From: Opitutia bacterium
GTDB taxonomy: Bacteria > Verrucomicrobiota > Verrucomicrobiia > Opitutales > UBA953
Reading direction: 5' to 3'
Assembly (NCBI GenBank): GCA_947377865.1
Contig: CANCHK010000002.1
Span: 34,028 to 98,027 of the forward strand
Length of the DNA: 64,000 nt
Shown: positions 52,886 to 61,295 of the stretch, piece by piece
How positions within the stretch are numbered: the stretch's first letter is position 1
How the letters are laid out: the number at the start of each line of letters is the position of its first letter
Translations under genes and position numbers: made by a program
Notes under the pieces: generated by a model
Told to the model about the DNA's origin: nothing
The model's input: the letters and a program-made list of their open reading frames with translations, nothing else
The model's database searches: none

Positions 52886-53512
52886 TCAGTTCCTCCAGGG
52901 GAGCTGGCCGGCGGGCGTGACTTCAAGGAATTCCTTCCAGCACTCGACTTCGTCGGCGGACAAGGAGGACGCGACCACGAGGCGCCACTTCGGCTTCGTG
53001 GGGGCATGACGCAACGTCATGCCGGCCTGTTCGGGCAGGCGGTTGGCCTTGCGGGAATTACACCGCACGCAGGCCGTCACGATATTCTCCCAGTTCGTCT
53101 TGCCGCCGATGTCGCGCGGCACGACGTGGTCGAGATTGAGCTCCTCGTCACGGAATGGGCGGCCGCAGTACTGACAGGTGTTCGCATCGCGCAAGTAGAC
53201 ATTGCGGCGCGAGAAGCGGATTTCACGGCGCGGCACGCGGTCATATTCGCCGAGCAGCAGGACGCGCGGTATACGAAGCACGATGCACGGGGAACGGACG
53301 GATTCACTCGCGGGCGGCGGCGACTCCAAGGAGAAACGCATCCATTCCTCTGAGCTCATCACGCGATGGCCGGATGGATCGGCATGGATCGCTGAGGCGC
53401 GGCCGCGGAATAGCAGGCTCATCGCGCGCAATACGCCCACGATGTTAACCGGCTGCCAGAGACGGTTAAGGACGAGGACACGTTGTTCGAGGCGCGGGGG
53501 CACTATGCCCAT
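52886..53512 (-). CDS. HNH endonuclease
   Basis: A 208-residue protein with a central HNH domain. CQYCGRPF and CVRC form the zinc site, and LNLDHVVPRDIGGKTNWEN supplies the catalytic His and Asn. Its N-terminal part (RVLVLNRLWQPVNI) is that of stand-alone HNH proteins widespread in bacterial chromosomes whose role is not settled. No methyltransferase or phage gene is near, so a restriction role is not indicated. Confidence 0.9.
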   Translation of the reverse strand: MGIVPPRLEQRVLVLNRLWQPVNIVGVLRAMSLLFRGRASAIHADPSGHRVMSSEEWMRFSLESPPPASESVRSPCIVLRIPRVLLLGEYDRVPRREIRFSRRNVYLRDANTCQYCGRPFRDEELNLDHVVPRDIGGKTNWENIVTACVRCNSRKANRLPEQAGMTLRHAPTKPKWRLVVASSLSADEVECWKEFLEVTPAGQLPWRN

Positions 53513-53550
53513 TGATAAGCCAGAGCGGGCGGACGGTCAACCCCCTCGGC

Positions 53551-53919
53551 TTAGCGGGACTTCTTGGACTTAGGCGCGGGGGCCTTCGGGGCGGGGGTGC
53601 CTGGTACGGTCGCAGGTTTCGGCGCTGGCGGCGTCGTGAAAGTGTCAGGCAAGGCCACGATCATCGCGCCTGAGACGGATGCCGGGATGGGGAATGGGAC
53701 GTCGTCAATCTTCACCCGCAGATTTTCGACCGCAGAGGACCGGAGCTCGCTCGGCCCTTTGACGTTGATGACCACCGGCTTGTCGCGCGGGGAAAGCATA
53801 CCAAGGCCAGGCACTTCGCCCGTATCCAACTCGATGAGCTGGTAGCGCACGCCAGTCTTAACCGAGGTAAGTGAAATCTGGTGGGGGCGGCTCGCCGGCG
53901 GCACCGGGACCTCAACCAC
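53551..53919 (-). CDS. RodZ-like periplasmic domain, in -1 frame to the preceding gene
   Basis: This 122-residue frame is open further upstream to about 53970 and has no good start of its own beyond GTG 53919. ISLTSVKTGVRYQLIELDTG, then KPVVINVKGPSELRSSAVE and NLRVKIDDVPFPIP, follow the pattern of the RodZ C-terminal (DUF4115) domain. A Pro/Ala-rich tail follows. It lines up directly after the HTH-membrane protein at 53961-54353 if one base is re-read at a run of six T (53967-53972). It is probably the second half of one protein. Confidence 0.55.
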   Translation of the reverse strand: MVEVPVPPASRPHQISLTSVKTGVRYQLIELDTGEVPGLGMLSPRDKPVVINVKGPSELRSSAVENLRVKIDDVPFPIPASVSGAMIVALPDTFTTPPAPKPATVPGTPAPKAPAPKSKKSR

Positions 53920-53960
53920 CGCGCTCGGCTTAGGCTGCGTCCGCTTCGCCGCGGACGAGC

Positions 53961-54353
53961 TTAGATAAAAAACGCGATGATGATGGCGATGATGGCGATG
54001 CCGATGATTCCGTAGATCATCGTGTCGCGGCTCATCGTGATCGAGCTGACCCCGGACGCTGGCTCGAACGGCGCATCTTCGTCGGCAGCTGCTTCGAGCG
54101 GACGGCGGGAAGCCTTGGCCGAATGGTGCGTGTTGAAATCGGCGCCGGCCTTCTCGTCATCGAGGCGCAGGTATTTCGCGTAGACCTTGACGAAGCCGCG
54201 CTTGTAGACGTCGGCGAGCGGGATGGATTCGAACTGGTTGGCCTCCATCGACTGGAGGTAGTCGGTGCGGATCTTGGTGAACTCCGCCGCTTCGCGGAGG
54301 GTCACGCCCAGTCGCTGACGGGCTTCTTGGAGTCGTTCGCCGAGGGTTTGCAT
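53961..54353 (-). CDS. RodZ-like helix-turn-helix membrane protein (N-terminal part)
   Basis: A 130-residue protein with an XRE/RodZ-type HTH (LGERLQEARQRLGVTLREAA, then KIRTDYLQSMEANQFESIP and YKRGFVKVYAKYL), a linker, and a C-terminal membrane helix (IYGIIGIAIIAIIIAFFI) right at the stop. RodZ links the MreB cytoskeleton to the cell wall and normally continues into a periplasmic domain. Here that domain appears in the -1 frame just downstream. ATG 54353 fits the family. Confidence 0.82.
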   Translation of the reverse strand: MQTLGERLQEARQRLGVTLREAAEFTKIRTDYLQSMEANQFESIPLADVYKRGFVKVYAKYLRLDDEKAGADFNTHHSAKASRRPLEAAADEDAPFEPASGVSSITMSRDTMIYGIIGIAIIAIIIAFFI

Positions 54354-54411
54354 GGCCCGAGGTTCGCCCGAAGGTGGCGAATAGGCAAGCCTCTGGTGGC
54401 TGGACGGAGCT

Positions 54412-55059
54412 TCAGGAGAGCAGGTCCCAGAGACCAAGCCAAGGCGAGGCCAGCAGGAGGATGGCGGCATGCATGACCCGGAGGAATGGCGGCAGGTTGA
54501 CGATGATGATCAGGATGATGAAGCCCCAGCGCGCCAGATTCAGGAAAAGCTCTTCCGAATAGAGTCCGAGGCGGAGCGCCAGGCGGGAGCCGTCCAAAGG
54601 CGGGATGGGGATGAGATTAAAGACCACTAGACCGGCATTCAGGTAGATACCGCCGACCAGGAAGCGGATGACGACCTCCTGTGTCTTTGGGTCAAAATTT
54701 CCGAGGCCGCCGATAACCGCGAAGACGAGGCAAAGCACCACGTTCATCGCCGGGCCGGCCAAGGTGATATAAATATCATCCATCCGGCGGGTTTTCGGAT
54801 TAGGCAGGGAAATCTGGACGGGCTTGCCCCAGCCGATGAGGCCGAAGCCTGGGCTGAGGAAGATCATAATCGCCGGAAGGGCGATGGTACCGATGGGGTC
54901 CGTGTGGGCGAAGGGGTTGAGCGTCACGCGTCCCTGCATGCGGGGGAGCGGGTCGCCGCGCAGATCCGCCATCCAGGCGTGGCCGAACTCATGCAGGCCG
55001 ATGGAGATAATCAGCAGGATGAGCTGGAGCAGCCCGTCGCGGAGGGTTTGGGTGTCCAT
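54412..55059 (-). CDS. Site-2 protease family protein (M50)
   Basis: A 215-residue membrane metalloprotease. The zinc motif HEFGH lies in SIGLHEFGHAWMADLRG near residue 22, and the third ligand in NLIPIPPLDGSRL. NPFAHTDPIGT and about five membrane helices fit the compact rhomboid-adjacent M50 group. The substrate is unknown. A 14-codon frame encoding MPIFEPTCAGCGGN ends 1 bp before its ATG and could be a leader peptide. Confidence 0.88.
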   Translation of the reverse strand: MDTQTLRDGLLQLILLIISIGLHEFGHAWMADLRGDPLPRMQGRVTLNPFAHTDPIGTIALPAIMIFLSPGFGLIGWGKPVQISLPNPKTRRMDDIYITLAGPAMNVVLCLVFAVIGGLGNFDPKTQEVVIRFLVGGIYLNAGLVVFNLIPIPPLDGSRLALRLGLYSEELFLNLARWGFIILIIIVNLPPFLRVMHAAILLLASPWLGLWDLLS

Positions 55060-55208
55060 GTCAGTTGCCGCCGCAGCCGGCGCAGGTGGGTTCGAAGATT
55101 GGCATCGCGGACGGAGGAGAGCAAACGCAGGCAGGCGGGTTAGCCAATCCGAAAGCGGGGGCGCACTCGCTCCTTGAGCAATCGGCACAGCCGACTAGAC
55201 CTTGAGGC

Positions 55209-55871
55209 ATGTCGCTCGCCGCCCGAATCCGACTCGCGCAGAAGCGTGGCCTCAGCCTCCCAGCGGCACGCACGCTCGCCCGACTCTCGACCCCGAAGGC
55301 CATCCAGGATTTCCTCGTCGATTTCCCTCAGAACTTCGAGCCCGAGGGCGACACCGCCCGGTCCGTCGAACAGGCCTTGAAGCACCGCCGGGCCCATTGC
55401 ATCGAGGGTGCCATGGTCGCGGCCTTCGCGCTCTGGCTACAAGGACACCCTCCCCTGCTGCTGGACTTCAGCGCCCACCAGGACATGGACCATGTCATCG
55501 CTCCGTTTCGCGTGAACGGCAAGTGGGGCGCGATCTCCAAGACCAACTACGTCTGCCTGCGCTGGCGCGATCCCGTCTATCGGAGCGTCCGCGAGCTCGC
55601 GATGTCCTACTTCCACGAGTACGCCAAGGGGCCGCGCAAGACGCTGCGCAGCTATTCCAAGCCGTACGACCTCAGCCGTCTGCCGCCGGAGAAATGGGTG
55701 AACAACCCGAAGGATTGTTGGGAGATTGCCGACCTCATCACCGCCACGCGGCATTACGACATCGTCAACGACGCCGAGGCGAAGGCCTTACGTCACCGCG
55801 ACGATGTCGAGGTACGCTCGGACAAGATTACCGTCTTCCCGATTCCGAAGTGGAAGCATCAGCGGCTCTGA
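55209..55871 (+). CDS. Unknown protein with transglutaminase-like Cys-His-Asn pattern
   Basis: A 220-residue soluble protein. RRAHCIEGAMVAAFALWLQG, then DMDHVIAPFRVNGKWGAISK with TNY, places a Cys on a helix followed by His and Asn/Asp on strands, the order seen in transglutaminase-like cysteine proteases. A helical N-terminus and a charged C-terminus surround it. I do not recognise a named family. It lies alone on the plus strand between the M50 and GT2 genes. Confidence 0.6.
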   Translation: MSLAARIRLAQKRGLSLPAARTLARLSTPKAIQDFLVDFPQNFEPEGDTARSVEQALKHRRAHCIEGAMVAAFALWLQGHPPLLLDFSAHQDMDHVIAPFRVNGKWGAISKTNYVCLRWRDPVYRSVRELAMSYFHEYAKGPRKTLRSYSKPYDLSRLPPEKWVNNPKDCWEIADLITATRHYDIVNDAEAKALRHRDDVEVRSDKITVFPIPKWKHQRL

Positions 55872-55877
55872 GCACGC

Positions 55878-56609
55878 TCAGCGCCGACCGTCATACCAGA
55901 TATCGCAGTTTTCCGGACGCTTCGCCGCGCGTCCAGCGGTGAAGAGCATGCGGAAGAAAAAGCGGGACGCTTCAGTCACCGTGTAGAGCTTGAGCTTACG
56001 CGAAGACGTTCGTAGAGGATGGTCGGCCAAGATAACGAAGCGACGGCCACGGCGACGGGCGATGGCCTTCAGCCGACGGCTCAGGAAGACCTCTTCGCCG
56101 GCATAGTATTCAGTGCCGAAGCCACCGGCCTCGCGGAACGCGGAAGCTTCAACCCAGACGCACGACCCGGCAGCCCAGCGCGCCAGGCGACTCCAGAGAT
56201 TCCAGAACCCACAGACGGAACGGGCGTAGCGCGGCGTACCTGGTTCCAGTTCGACCGTGCTGCCGCCGCCGAGCGCGCGGCCCGCGGAGATTTGGTCGGC
56301 GATGGCCGCGAAGAGCTCGACCGAAGGCGTCGAATCCGCGTCGATGAAGACCAGCCAGTCCCCTGTGGCCACGCGCGCTCCGGCATCTCGGGCCCGGCCG
56401 ATTTGATTGACCGGCTCGAAGACCACAATCGCGCCAGCCGCACGGGCGCAGGCCGCGGTGCCGTCGGTGGAGTTGTTGTCGCAGACCACGCATTCCCAGG
56501 TCCACGCACGGGAAAGGAAAGCTACGGCCGCCGCCTGCACGGAGGCGAGCGTGGCGGGCAGGAGTTTTTCTTCGTTGAACGCCGGGATGACGACGGAGAC
56601 GCGCATCAC
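55878..56609 (-). CDS. Glycosyltransferase family 2
   Basis: A 243-residue GT-A enzyme with SVVIPAFNEEKLLPATL at the start, VVCDNNSTDGT and VFIDADSTPS (DxD). A central ARDAGARVATGDW block and a C-terminal FRMLFTAGRAAKRP follow. It is not part of the polysaccharide locus. It lies 15 bp after the ROK kinase gene, suggesting a small sugar-related operon (SRAP, cupin, ROK, GT2). The acceptor is unknown. Confidence 0.87.
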   Translation of the reverse strand: MMRVSVVIPAFNEEKLLPATLASVQAAAVAFLSRAWTWECVVCDNNSTDGTAACARAAGAIVVFEPVNQIGRARDAGARVATGDWLVFIDADSTPSVELFAAIADQISAGRALGGGSTVELEPGTPRYARSVCGFWNLWSRLARWAAGSCVWVEASAFREAGGFGTEYYAGEEVFLSRRLKAIARRRGRRFVILADHPLRTSSRKLKLYTVTEASRFFFRMLFTAGRAAKRPENCDIWYDGRR

Positions 56610-56624
56610 GACGAAGGAGGCGGC

Positions 56625-57587
56625 TCAGCTGACGTGCTCGAAGGCGCAGGCCGCCGCGCCGACGACGCCGACGTTACCGCCGAGGCCAGCCGGTACGATT
56701 GTACAGACCGCCGAGAGACGCGGGAAGGCGTAGCTGTTGGCACTCTTGCGCATTGGAACGAAGAGCGCGTCGCCGGCCGCAGTGACGCCGCCGCCAACCA
56801 CAATCACGTCGGGGTTGAACGTGTTGATCACCGCGCCGAGGCCACGGCCGAGATAATTGATGGACTCGGCCCAGATCTCGTTGGCCAGCGAGTCGCCTTC
56901 GGCCATCGCCTGGAAGAGGTGATGCGTCGTGACCTGCTCGATACTACCGGCGAACTTGACAATGCTCGACGGACGTCCGGCCGTGAGGGCTTCGCGGGTG
57001 CGGCGCGCGATGGCCGTACCGGAAGCATAGACTTCCCAGCAACCGGGATTACCGCAACCGCAGCGCGGTCCGTCCATCGTCAGAGGAATATGACCGAGCT
57101 CGGCGGCATTACCATTGGAGCCACGCATCAGGCGGCCGTCGATGACGGCGCCTCCGCCGATGCCCGTGGAGACTGTGATATAGACGACGTTCTTCTTGCC
57201 CTTGCCGGCACCGAAACGGTACTCACCGAGCGCGGCGGCGTTGCAGTCGTTATCGATACGCGCAGGCAGTCCACCAAAGGAGGCGCTCAGGAAGTCGGTG
57301 ATAGAGAAGCCCGACCAGCCGGGAAGATTAGGCGAACCGTCGACGCAGCCGCGGGCGATATCGAGCGGGCCAGGCGAGGCGATACCGATGGCCACGAAGT
57401 CGACCGGCTTGAGCTTCAACTCGGCGAGCAGCTGATGTGCGGACGCCGCGACGCGTTCACAAGCTTGTTGCGGGCCTTTCTCGGCGAACGTCTCTACGCG
57501 TCCGGAACCAAGGACGGTGCCGTCTTCGTTGACAACGCCGAAGGCGAACTTCGTGCCACCCAGGTCAAAGGCTAAAACTTTGCGCAT
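56625..57587 (-). CDS. ROK-family sugar kinase (glucokinase-like)
   Basis: A 320-residue kinase with the ATP-binding loop FDLGGTKFAFGVV at the N-terminus. YITVSTGIGGGAVIDG and GHIPLTMDGPRCGCGNPGCWE follow, the latter containing the ROK zinc site. It has no DNA-binding domain, so it is a kinase rather than a repressor. Glucose, N-acetylmannosamine or fructose are possible substrates. ATG 57587 restores the family start. Confidence 0.9.
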   Translation of the reverse strand: MRKVLAFDLGGTKFAFGVVNEDGTVLGSGRVETFAEKGPQQACERVAASAHQLLAELKLKPVDFVAIGIASPGPLDIARGCVDGSPNLPGWSGFSITDFLSASFGGLPARIDNDCNAAALGEYRFGAGKGKKNVVYITVSTGIGGGAVIDGRLMRGSNGNAAELGHIPLTMDGPRCGCGNPGCWEVYASGTAIARRTREALTAGRPSSIVKFAGSIEQVTTHHLFQAMAEGDSLANEIWAESINYLGRGLGAVINTFNPDVIVVGGGVTAAGDALFVPMRKSANSYAFPRLSAVCTIVPAGLGGNVGVVGAAACAFEHVS

Positions 57588-57600
57588 CGGACAGGAAGGG

Positions 57601-58002
57601 TCAGTCGCGGGCCGGACGCGAGAAGTCATCCTGCAGGCGGACAACATCGGTCAGATCGGGCGTGGAGACCTCGAGCAGCACGCTATCCTCGAGTGCTTCA
57701 AAGCGGTGGATGGTACGCACCGGGATATGGACGGCCTGTCCAGGGAGCCAGGTGCGCTGGTCGGCCGGCGTGACGCTGACCGTGGTGGGCGATTCGCCGG
57801 GGGCGATTGCACGGAACGTCAGGAGCACCTTGCCGGAAAGAAGATAGAGGGTCTCCGTCTTGCGCTCGTGATATTGGAGACTGAGGCGGCGGCCTTGTTT
57901 CACTTCGAGGATTTTGCCGGCGTACGCGGACTGGTCAGCGTACCAGATCTCCCGCCCCCAGGGCTTATCTACGATTTTTGGGGTGTGCGTCGGCTCAGCC
58001 AT
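57601..58002 (-). CDS. Cupin-fold, mannose-6-phosphate isomerase-like protein
   Basis: A 133-residue single-cupin protein. VDKPWGREIWY at the start, SLQYHERKTETLYLLSGKVLL and AVHIPVRTIHRFEA carry the cupin metal ligands. It resembles the C-terminal domain of ManC or a stand-alone phosphomannose isomerase type II. It could help supply mannose precursors for GDP-fucose, but catalytic activity is unproven. It ends 13 bp before the ROK gene. Confidence 0.82.
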   Translation of the reverse strand: MAEPTHTPKIVDKPWGREIWYADQSAYAGKILEVKQGRRLSLQYHERKTETLYLLSGKVLLTFRAIAPGESPTTVSVTPADQRTWLPGQAVHIPVRTIHRFEALEDSVLLEVSTPDLTDVVRLQDDFSRPARD

Positions 58003-58029
58003 GCCAAAGGTCTGTCGAAAACAGGCCCG

Positions 58030-58731
58030 TTAGCCAAGCAAATCCCCGAAGAAGTCGTGCTGATCCATCGCTCCAACTAAGGGGTGCACCAGACGCTCCG
58101 CATCGATGGCGACGCGATTTACGTCGGGGGAGACGCGATGCAGCGAAAGCGTCCGATCCGGCGCGGTGACGGCAAGGCGTCCGAAATCCTCCACGGCGAA
58201 AGCCTTCTCGGAAAGCCAGGCCAGCCGGTCCGCTCCCGCCAATATAATCGGCATGCGGGAATGGATTTCCCCGGCTTCGCGGTTAGGAGCGACCGTCACC
58301 AGGCAGAGCGTGCGGCGGTGTGTGCCGTCGGCGGCGAGATGGAGCGACCAGAGCCCACCGACTGCGAGCGGGCCGCCGTCGGCCGCGCGGAAGTAATACG
58401 GCGACTTCAATTTCCCTTCCGTCTTCCATTCGTAGTACCCATCAATCGGGATGACGCAGCGGCGATGGCGGGCGGAGTCACGGAACGTCGGGCGGTCAAA
58501 GATGCCTTCGGCGCGGGCGTTGGCATGGCCATCCTGTTCGTCGGCCGGAGCCCAAGCAGGCACGAAGCCCCAGGGGAGTGCTTCGGTGCGGAGAACGCCT
58601 TGCTCGCGCCGCACCGAGACCAAGGGCGTGCCAGGCGAAATGTTATAACGCGGGGCGACCTCGGCCGACGGGGCTCCGAGACTCTTCACGATTTCTTCCC
58701 AACGGGAAAACTGGGTGACACGGCCGCACAT
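58030..58731 (-). CDS. SRAP/YedK-type abasic-site processing protein
   Basis: A 233-residue SRAP-domain protein. Cys2 in MCGRVTQF forms the thiazolidine link with abasic sites once Met1 is removed, which fixes the start. NARAEGIFDRPTFRD gives the Asn and Glu, and RRCVIPIDGYYEWK the second block. It protects single-stranded DNA at replication forks from abasic lesions. Confidence 0.93.
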   Translation of the reverse strand: MCGRVTQFSRWEEIVKSLGAPSAEVAPRYNISPGTPLVSVRREQGVLRTEALPWGFVPAWAPADEQDGHANARAEGIFDRPTFRDSARHRRCVIPIDGYYEWKTEGKLKSPYYFRAADGGPLAVGGLWSLHLAADGTHRRTLCLVTVAPNREAGEIHSRMPIILAGADRLAWLSEKAFAVEDFGRLAVTAPDRTLSLHRVSPDVNRVAIDAERLVHPLVGAMDQHDFFGDLLG

Positions 58732-58744
58732 GCGCTCGGTCGAC

Positions 58745-59128
58745 TCAGGCCTTGGGAAGGGCAGGCGGGCGGCTGGCGTTACCGCCGGTACGTAGCGCGT
58801 TCAGGACGACGAGATTGATAAGGTGCATCACACCGAGGACCACGATCACCACGCCGACCGACTTGCTGAGATGCTCGACGACATCGATGCCGGTCTTCGG
58901 ATGGTCCTTGGACGAGAGGAAGAGGAGCATGAAGCCCGCGTTCACCAGGTAGAAGCCGATGATCAAGAGGTTGTTGACCGAGTCGGCCATCGTCTCGTTG
59001 CCGTGGAAGGCCTCGAGGAGGAACGGGCGGCCGCTGCGGAAGAGCGTGCGGCCGACCCAGATTGTGACAGAAAGCGAAACCAGGAGATAGATGCCGTATT
59101 CGAGGAAGGTCAGCGAATCGTTTTCCAT
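58745..59128 (-). CDS. Hypothetical integral membrane protein
   Basis: A 127-residue protein with three predicted helices: LEYGIYLLVSLSVTIWV, LLIIGFYLVNAGFMLLF and VGVVIVVLGVMHLINLVVL. It has an acidic N-terminus and a basic Pro/Ala tail. No family is recognised. It is in the same direction as the SRAP gene, 13 bp away, and is preceded by SlyX. Confidence 0.65.
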   Translation of the reverse strand: MENDSLTFLEYGIYLLVSLSVTIWVGRTLFRSGRPFLLEAFHGNETMADSVNNLLIIGFYLVNAGFMLLFLSSKDHPKTGIDVVEHLSKSVGVVIVVLGVMHLINLVVLNALRTGGNASRPPALPKA

Positions 59129-59175
59129 GCGCGTAGGTTGCCCAGAAGCCGGACGACCTCAATTCCCAAATCCGC

Positions 59176-59379
59176 TTACCAATGAGGCGGACGCTCGTCG
59201 GCGGGCGGAGCCTGGTCTCCGGCGTCGGCGGACTGGGTCAGCTTGGCTTCGGTACGGGCCAGACGATCGGACAGCTTAGACACCTCACGCGAGAGCTCGA
59301 GGATGATGCGATCTTGCTGCTCCACGTGGCGCTGCAGGAAAGTCAGACGTTCTTCGAGGTCATGCAGCCGTGAATCCAT
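59176..59379 (-). CDS. slyX: SlyX family protein
   Basis: A 67-residue coiled-coil protein. LHDLEERLTFLQRHVEQQDR and ILELSREVSKLSDRL form heptads, and it ends with the SlyX terminal motif DERPPHW. Its role is unknown. The length is normal for the family. It has no Shine-Dalgarno site; the leader is TACTTTCCGGCC. Confidence 0.88.
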   Translation of the reverse strand: MDSRLHDLEERLTFLQRHVEQQDRIILELSREVSKLSDRLARTEAKLTQSADAGDQAPPADERPPHW

Positions 59380-59424
59380 GGCCGGAAAGTACGTGTTCGA
59401 AGGAGGGACGCAAGGACAGGCCGA

Positions 59425-60258
59425 CTAGCGCTTGGCTCCGAAATAGAAGCGATCGCAGTTGCCGCCAAAGAGGCCGGCCTTCTCAGGCTCGGACAGGTTC
59501 CGCACATAATCATCAACAAGGCGGAATGCTTGCGCGTAGCTACCGGCGAAAAGACACACCGGCCAATCGGATCCGTACATCAGGCGGGACGGACCGAAGG
59601 CCTCAAAGACCGTGTCGAGGTACGGACGGAACTGCTCGGCTTTCCAATTCTTATGGTCGGCCTCGGTAAGCATGCCCGAGACCTTGCAATGCACGTTCGG
59701 GAGCTTGGCCAGGCGACGGAGCTGGGACTTCCACGGCTCGATGGTCCCGTCCTTTATGGTCGGCTTGGCGATGTGATCGAGGACGAAGGGCTGCTGCGGG
59801 AAGTTCTCGGCGAGGCGGATGGCGGCTTCGAGCTGCTTCGGGTAGATCAGGATGTCGTAGGTCAGCCCGTGGGCGGCGAGCTTCGAGATGCCGCGCTGGA
59901 AATCCTTCCCGATCATGAAGTCATCGTCGGGCTCTTCCTGGACGACGTGACGAACGCCGACGAACTTCGGGTGCGCGGCGAGACGCGCGAGGTCGGCCTC
60001 GACGTGGTCGGAGCGGAGGTCGACCCAGCCGACGACGCCCTTCACGTTGGCGTGCTTATCGGCGAGGGCGAGGAGCCAGTCGGATTCGCCGACCACCTGA
60101 CGGGCCTGCACGGCGATCGAGCCATCGAAGCCGAGCGGCTTCTGCAAGGCGGCCAGATCGTCAGGCAACCAGCTGCGGTGCAGCGGGGAGCCCGGAGGGA
60201 TCCACGGGTATTGCGCCGCGTCGTACGACCAGAAGTGCTGGTGAGCGTCGAGGCGCAT
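59425..60258 (-). CDS. Amidohydrolase (COG3618), probable L-fuconolactone hydrolase
   Basis: A 277-residue metal-dependent TIM barrel. DAHQHFW carries the first two His ligands, FVLDHIAKP the third and YGSDWPVC the catalytic Asp. VGWVDLRSDHVEADL and GVRHVVQEEPDD are typical of the fuconolactonase branch. It would hydrolyse L-fuconolactone to L-fuconate. It is the last gene of a five-gene operon with a fucose mutarotase and an L-fucose/L-galactose dehydrogenase-like protein. Confidence 0.88.
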   Translation of the reverse strand: MRLDAHQHFWSYDAAQYPWIPPGSPLHRSWLPDDLAALQKPLGFDGSIAVQARQVVGESDWLLALADKHANVKGVVGWVDLRSDHVEADLARLAAHPKFVGVRHVVQEEPDDDFMIGKDFQRGISKLAAHGLTYDILIYPKQLEAAIRLAENFPQQPFVLDHIAKPTIKDGTIEPWKSQLRRLAKLPNVHCKVSGMLTEADHKNWKAEQFRPYLDTVFEAFGPSRLMYGSDWPVCLFAGSYAQAFRLVDDYVRNLSEPEKAGLFGGNCDRFYFGAKR

Positions 60259-60262
60259 GACG

Positions 60263-61291
60263 TCAGACCACGTCGACGATTGCCTTGATTACGCCGGACT
60301 CCGGCTTGAGCCAGGTCGGGAAGGTCGCGATCAAGTCTTCGAACTTCGCGTGGTGCGTGATCCAGGGCTTCGTGTCGATCACGCCATCTTCGATCAGCTT
60401 AATGATGCGGGCGAAGTCCTTCGAAAGGGCGTTGCGGCTGGCCATGATGGTCAGCTCGCGGCGATGCAGGTGCGGGGCGTGCGGGAAGGTCAGGTCCTGC
60501 TGCGTGATGCCCACGTAGACCACGCGGGCGGCGAAGGCCGCGTAGGCGAAACAGGCCACCATCGACTTGTTGCTGCCGGTGGCGTCGATGACCACGTCGG
60601 CCAGCTGACCGTTCGTGAGGGCCGCGAGCGCGGCAACTTCGGAGCCGTCGCCCTTGGCCAGGATGACGCCGTCGACCTTCATGACGTCGGTGCAGAACTT
60701 CAGGCGGTCGGCATTCATGTCCATCACCACGCACTTCGCACCAGAGACCTTGACGAATTCGACCGCGGAAAGGCCAATCGGGCCGGCGCCGATGACGAGG
60801 ACCGTCTCGCCGGCCTTGGGGGCGGCGCGGTCGACGGCGTGGCACCCGATGGCGAGGGTCTCGACGAGCGCGAGCTGATCGTAGGAAAGCTTCGTGGAGA
60901 TGTGCAGTTTGCGGGCCGGGAGCAGGAACTTCTCTGCCATGCCGCCGTCGCACATCACGCCGAGCGTCTTGTGGTTCTCGCAGCAGTTGGTGAATCCCCG
61001 GCGGCAGCTGTAGCAGGTCTGGCAGTTGATGTAAGGCTCGACCGAGCAGCGGTCGCCCGGCTTCACGTTGGTCACGCCCGGACCGACGGCGAGGACCTCG
61101 ACGCCGAGTTCGTGGCCAGGGATTCGCGGGTAGGAATAGAACGGCATCTTGCCGAGGTAGCCTCCGTAGTCGGTACCGCAGATGCCGATGCGGTGGACAC
61201 GGACAACGGCTTCGCCGGCGGCGGGCGCCGGCGGCTCAGGGATATCGATCCGCGTGAACTGCTGCGGCTGGTCGAGACGGATGGCTTTCAT
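60263..61291 (-). CDS. Zn-dependent MDR alcohol dehydrogenase
   Basis: A 342-residue enzyme. The catalytic zinc ligands include Cys38 and His60-Glu61, and the structural zinc uses Cys90, Cys93, Cys96 and Cys104. GAGPIGLSAVEFVK binds the cofactor. It resembles L-gulonate/L-galactonate 5-dehydrogenases. In the fucose operon it may oxidise a later intermediate such as 2-keto-3-deoxy-L-fuconate. It is 4 bp from the neighbouring genes on both sides. Confidence 0.87.
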   Translation of the reverse strand: MKAIRLDQPQQFTRIDIPEPPAPAAGEAVVRVHRIGICGTDYGGYLGKMPFYSYPRIPGHELGVEVLAVGPGVTNVKPGDRCSVEPYINCQTCYSCRRGFTNCCENHKTLGVMCDGGMAEKFLLPARKLHISTKLSYDQLALVETLAIGCHAVDRAAPKAGETVLVIGAGPIGLSAVEFVKVSGAKCVVMDMNADRLKFCTDVMKVDGVILAKGDGSEVAALAALTNGQLADVVIDATGSNKSMVACFAYAAFAARVVYVGITQQDLTFPHAPHLHRRELTIMASRNALSKDFARIIKLIEDGVIDTKPWITHHAKFEDLIATFPTWLKPESGVIKAIVDVV

Positions 61292-61295
61292 CGGC

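Noticed and set aside
52886..53512. Restriction-modification or phage defence role for the HNH gene
   Set aside because: No methyltransferase, specificity subunit or defence gene is adjacent; it is flanked by a tRNA and core genes.
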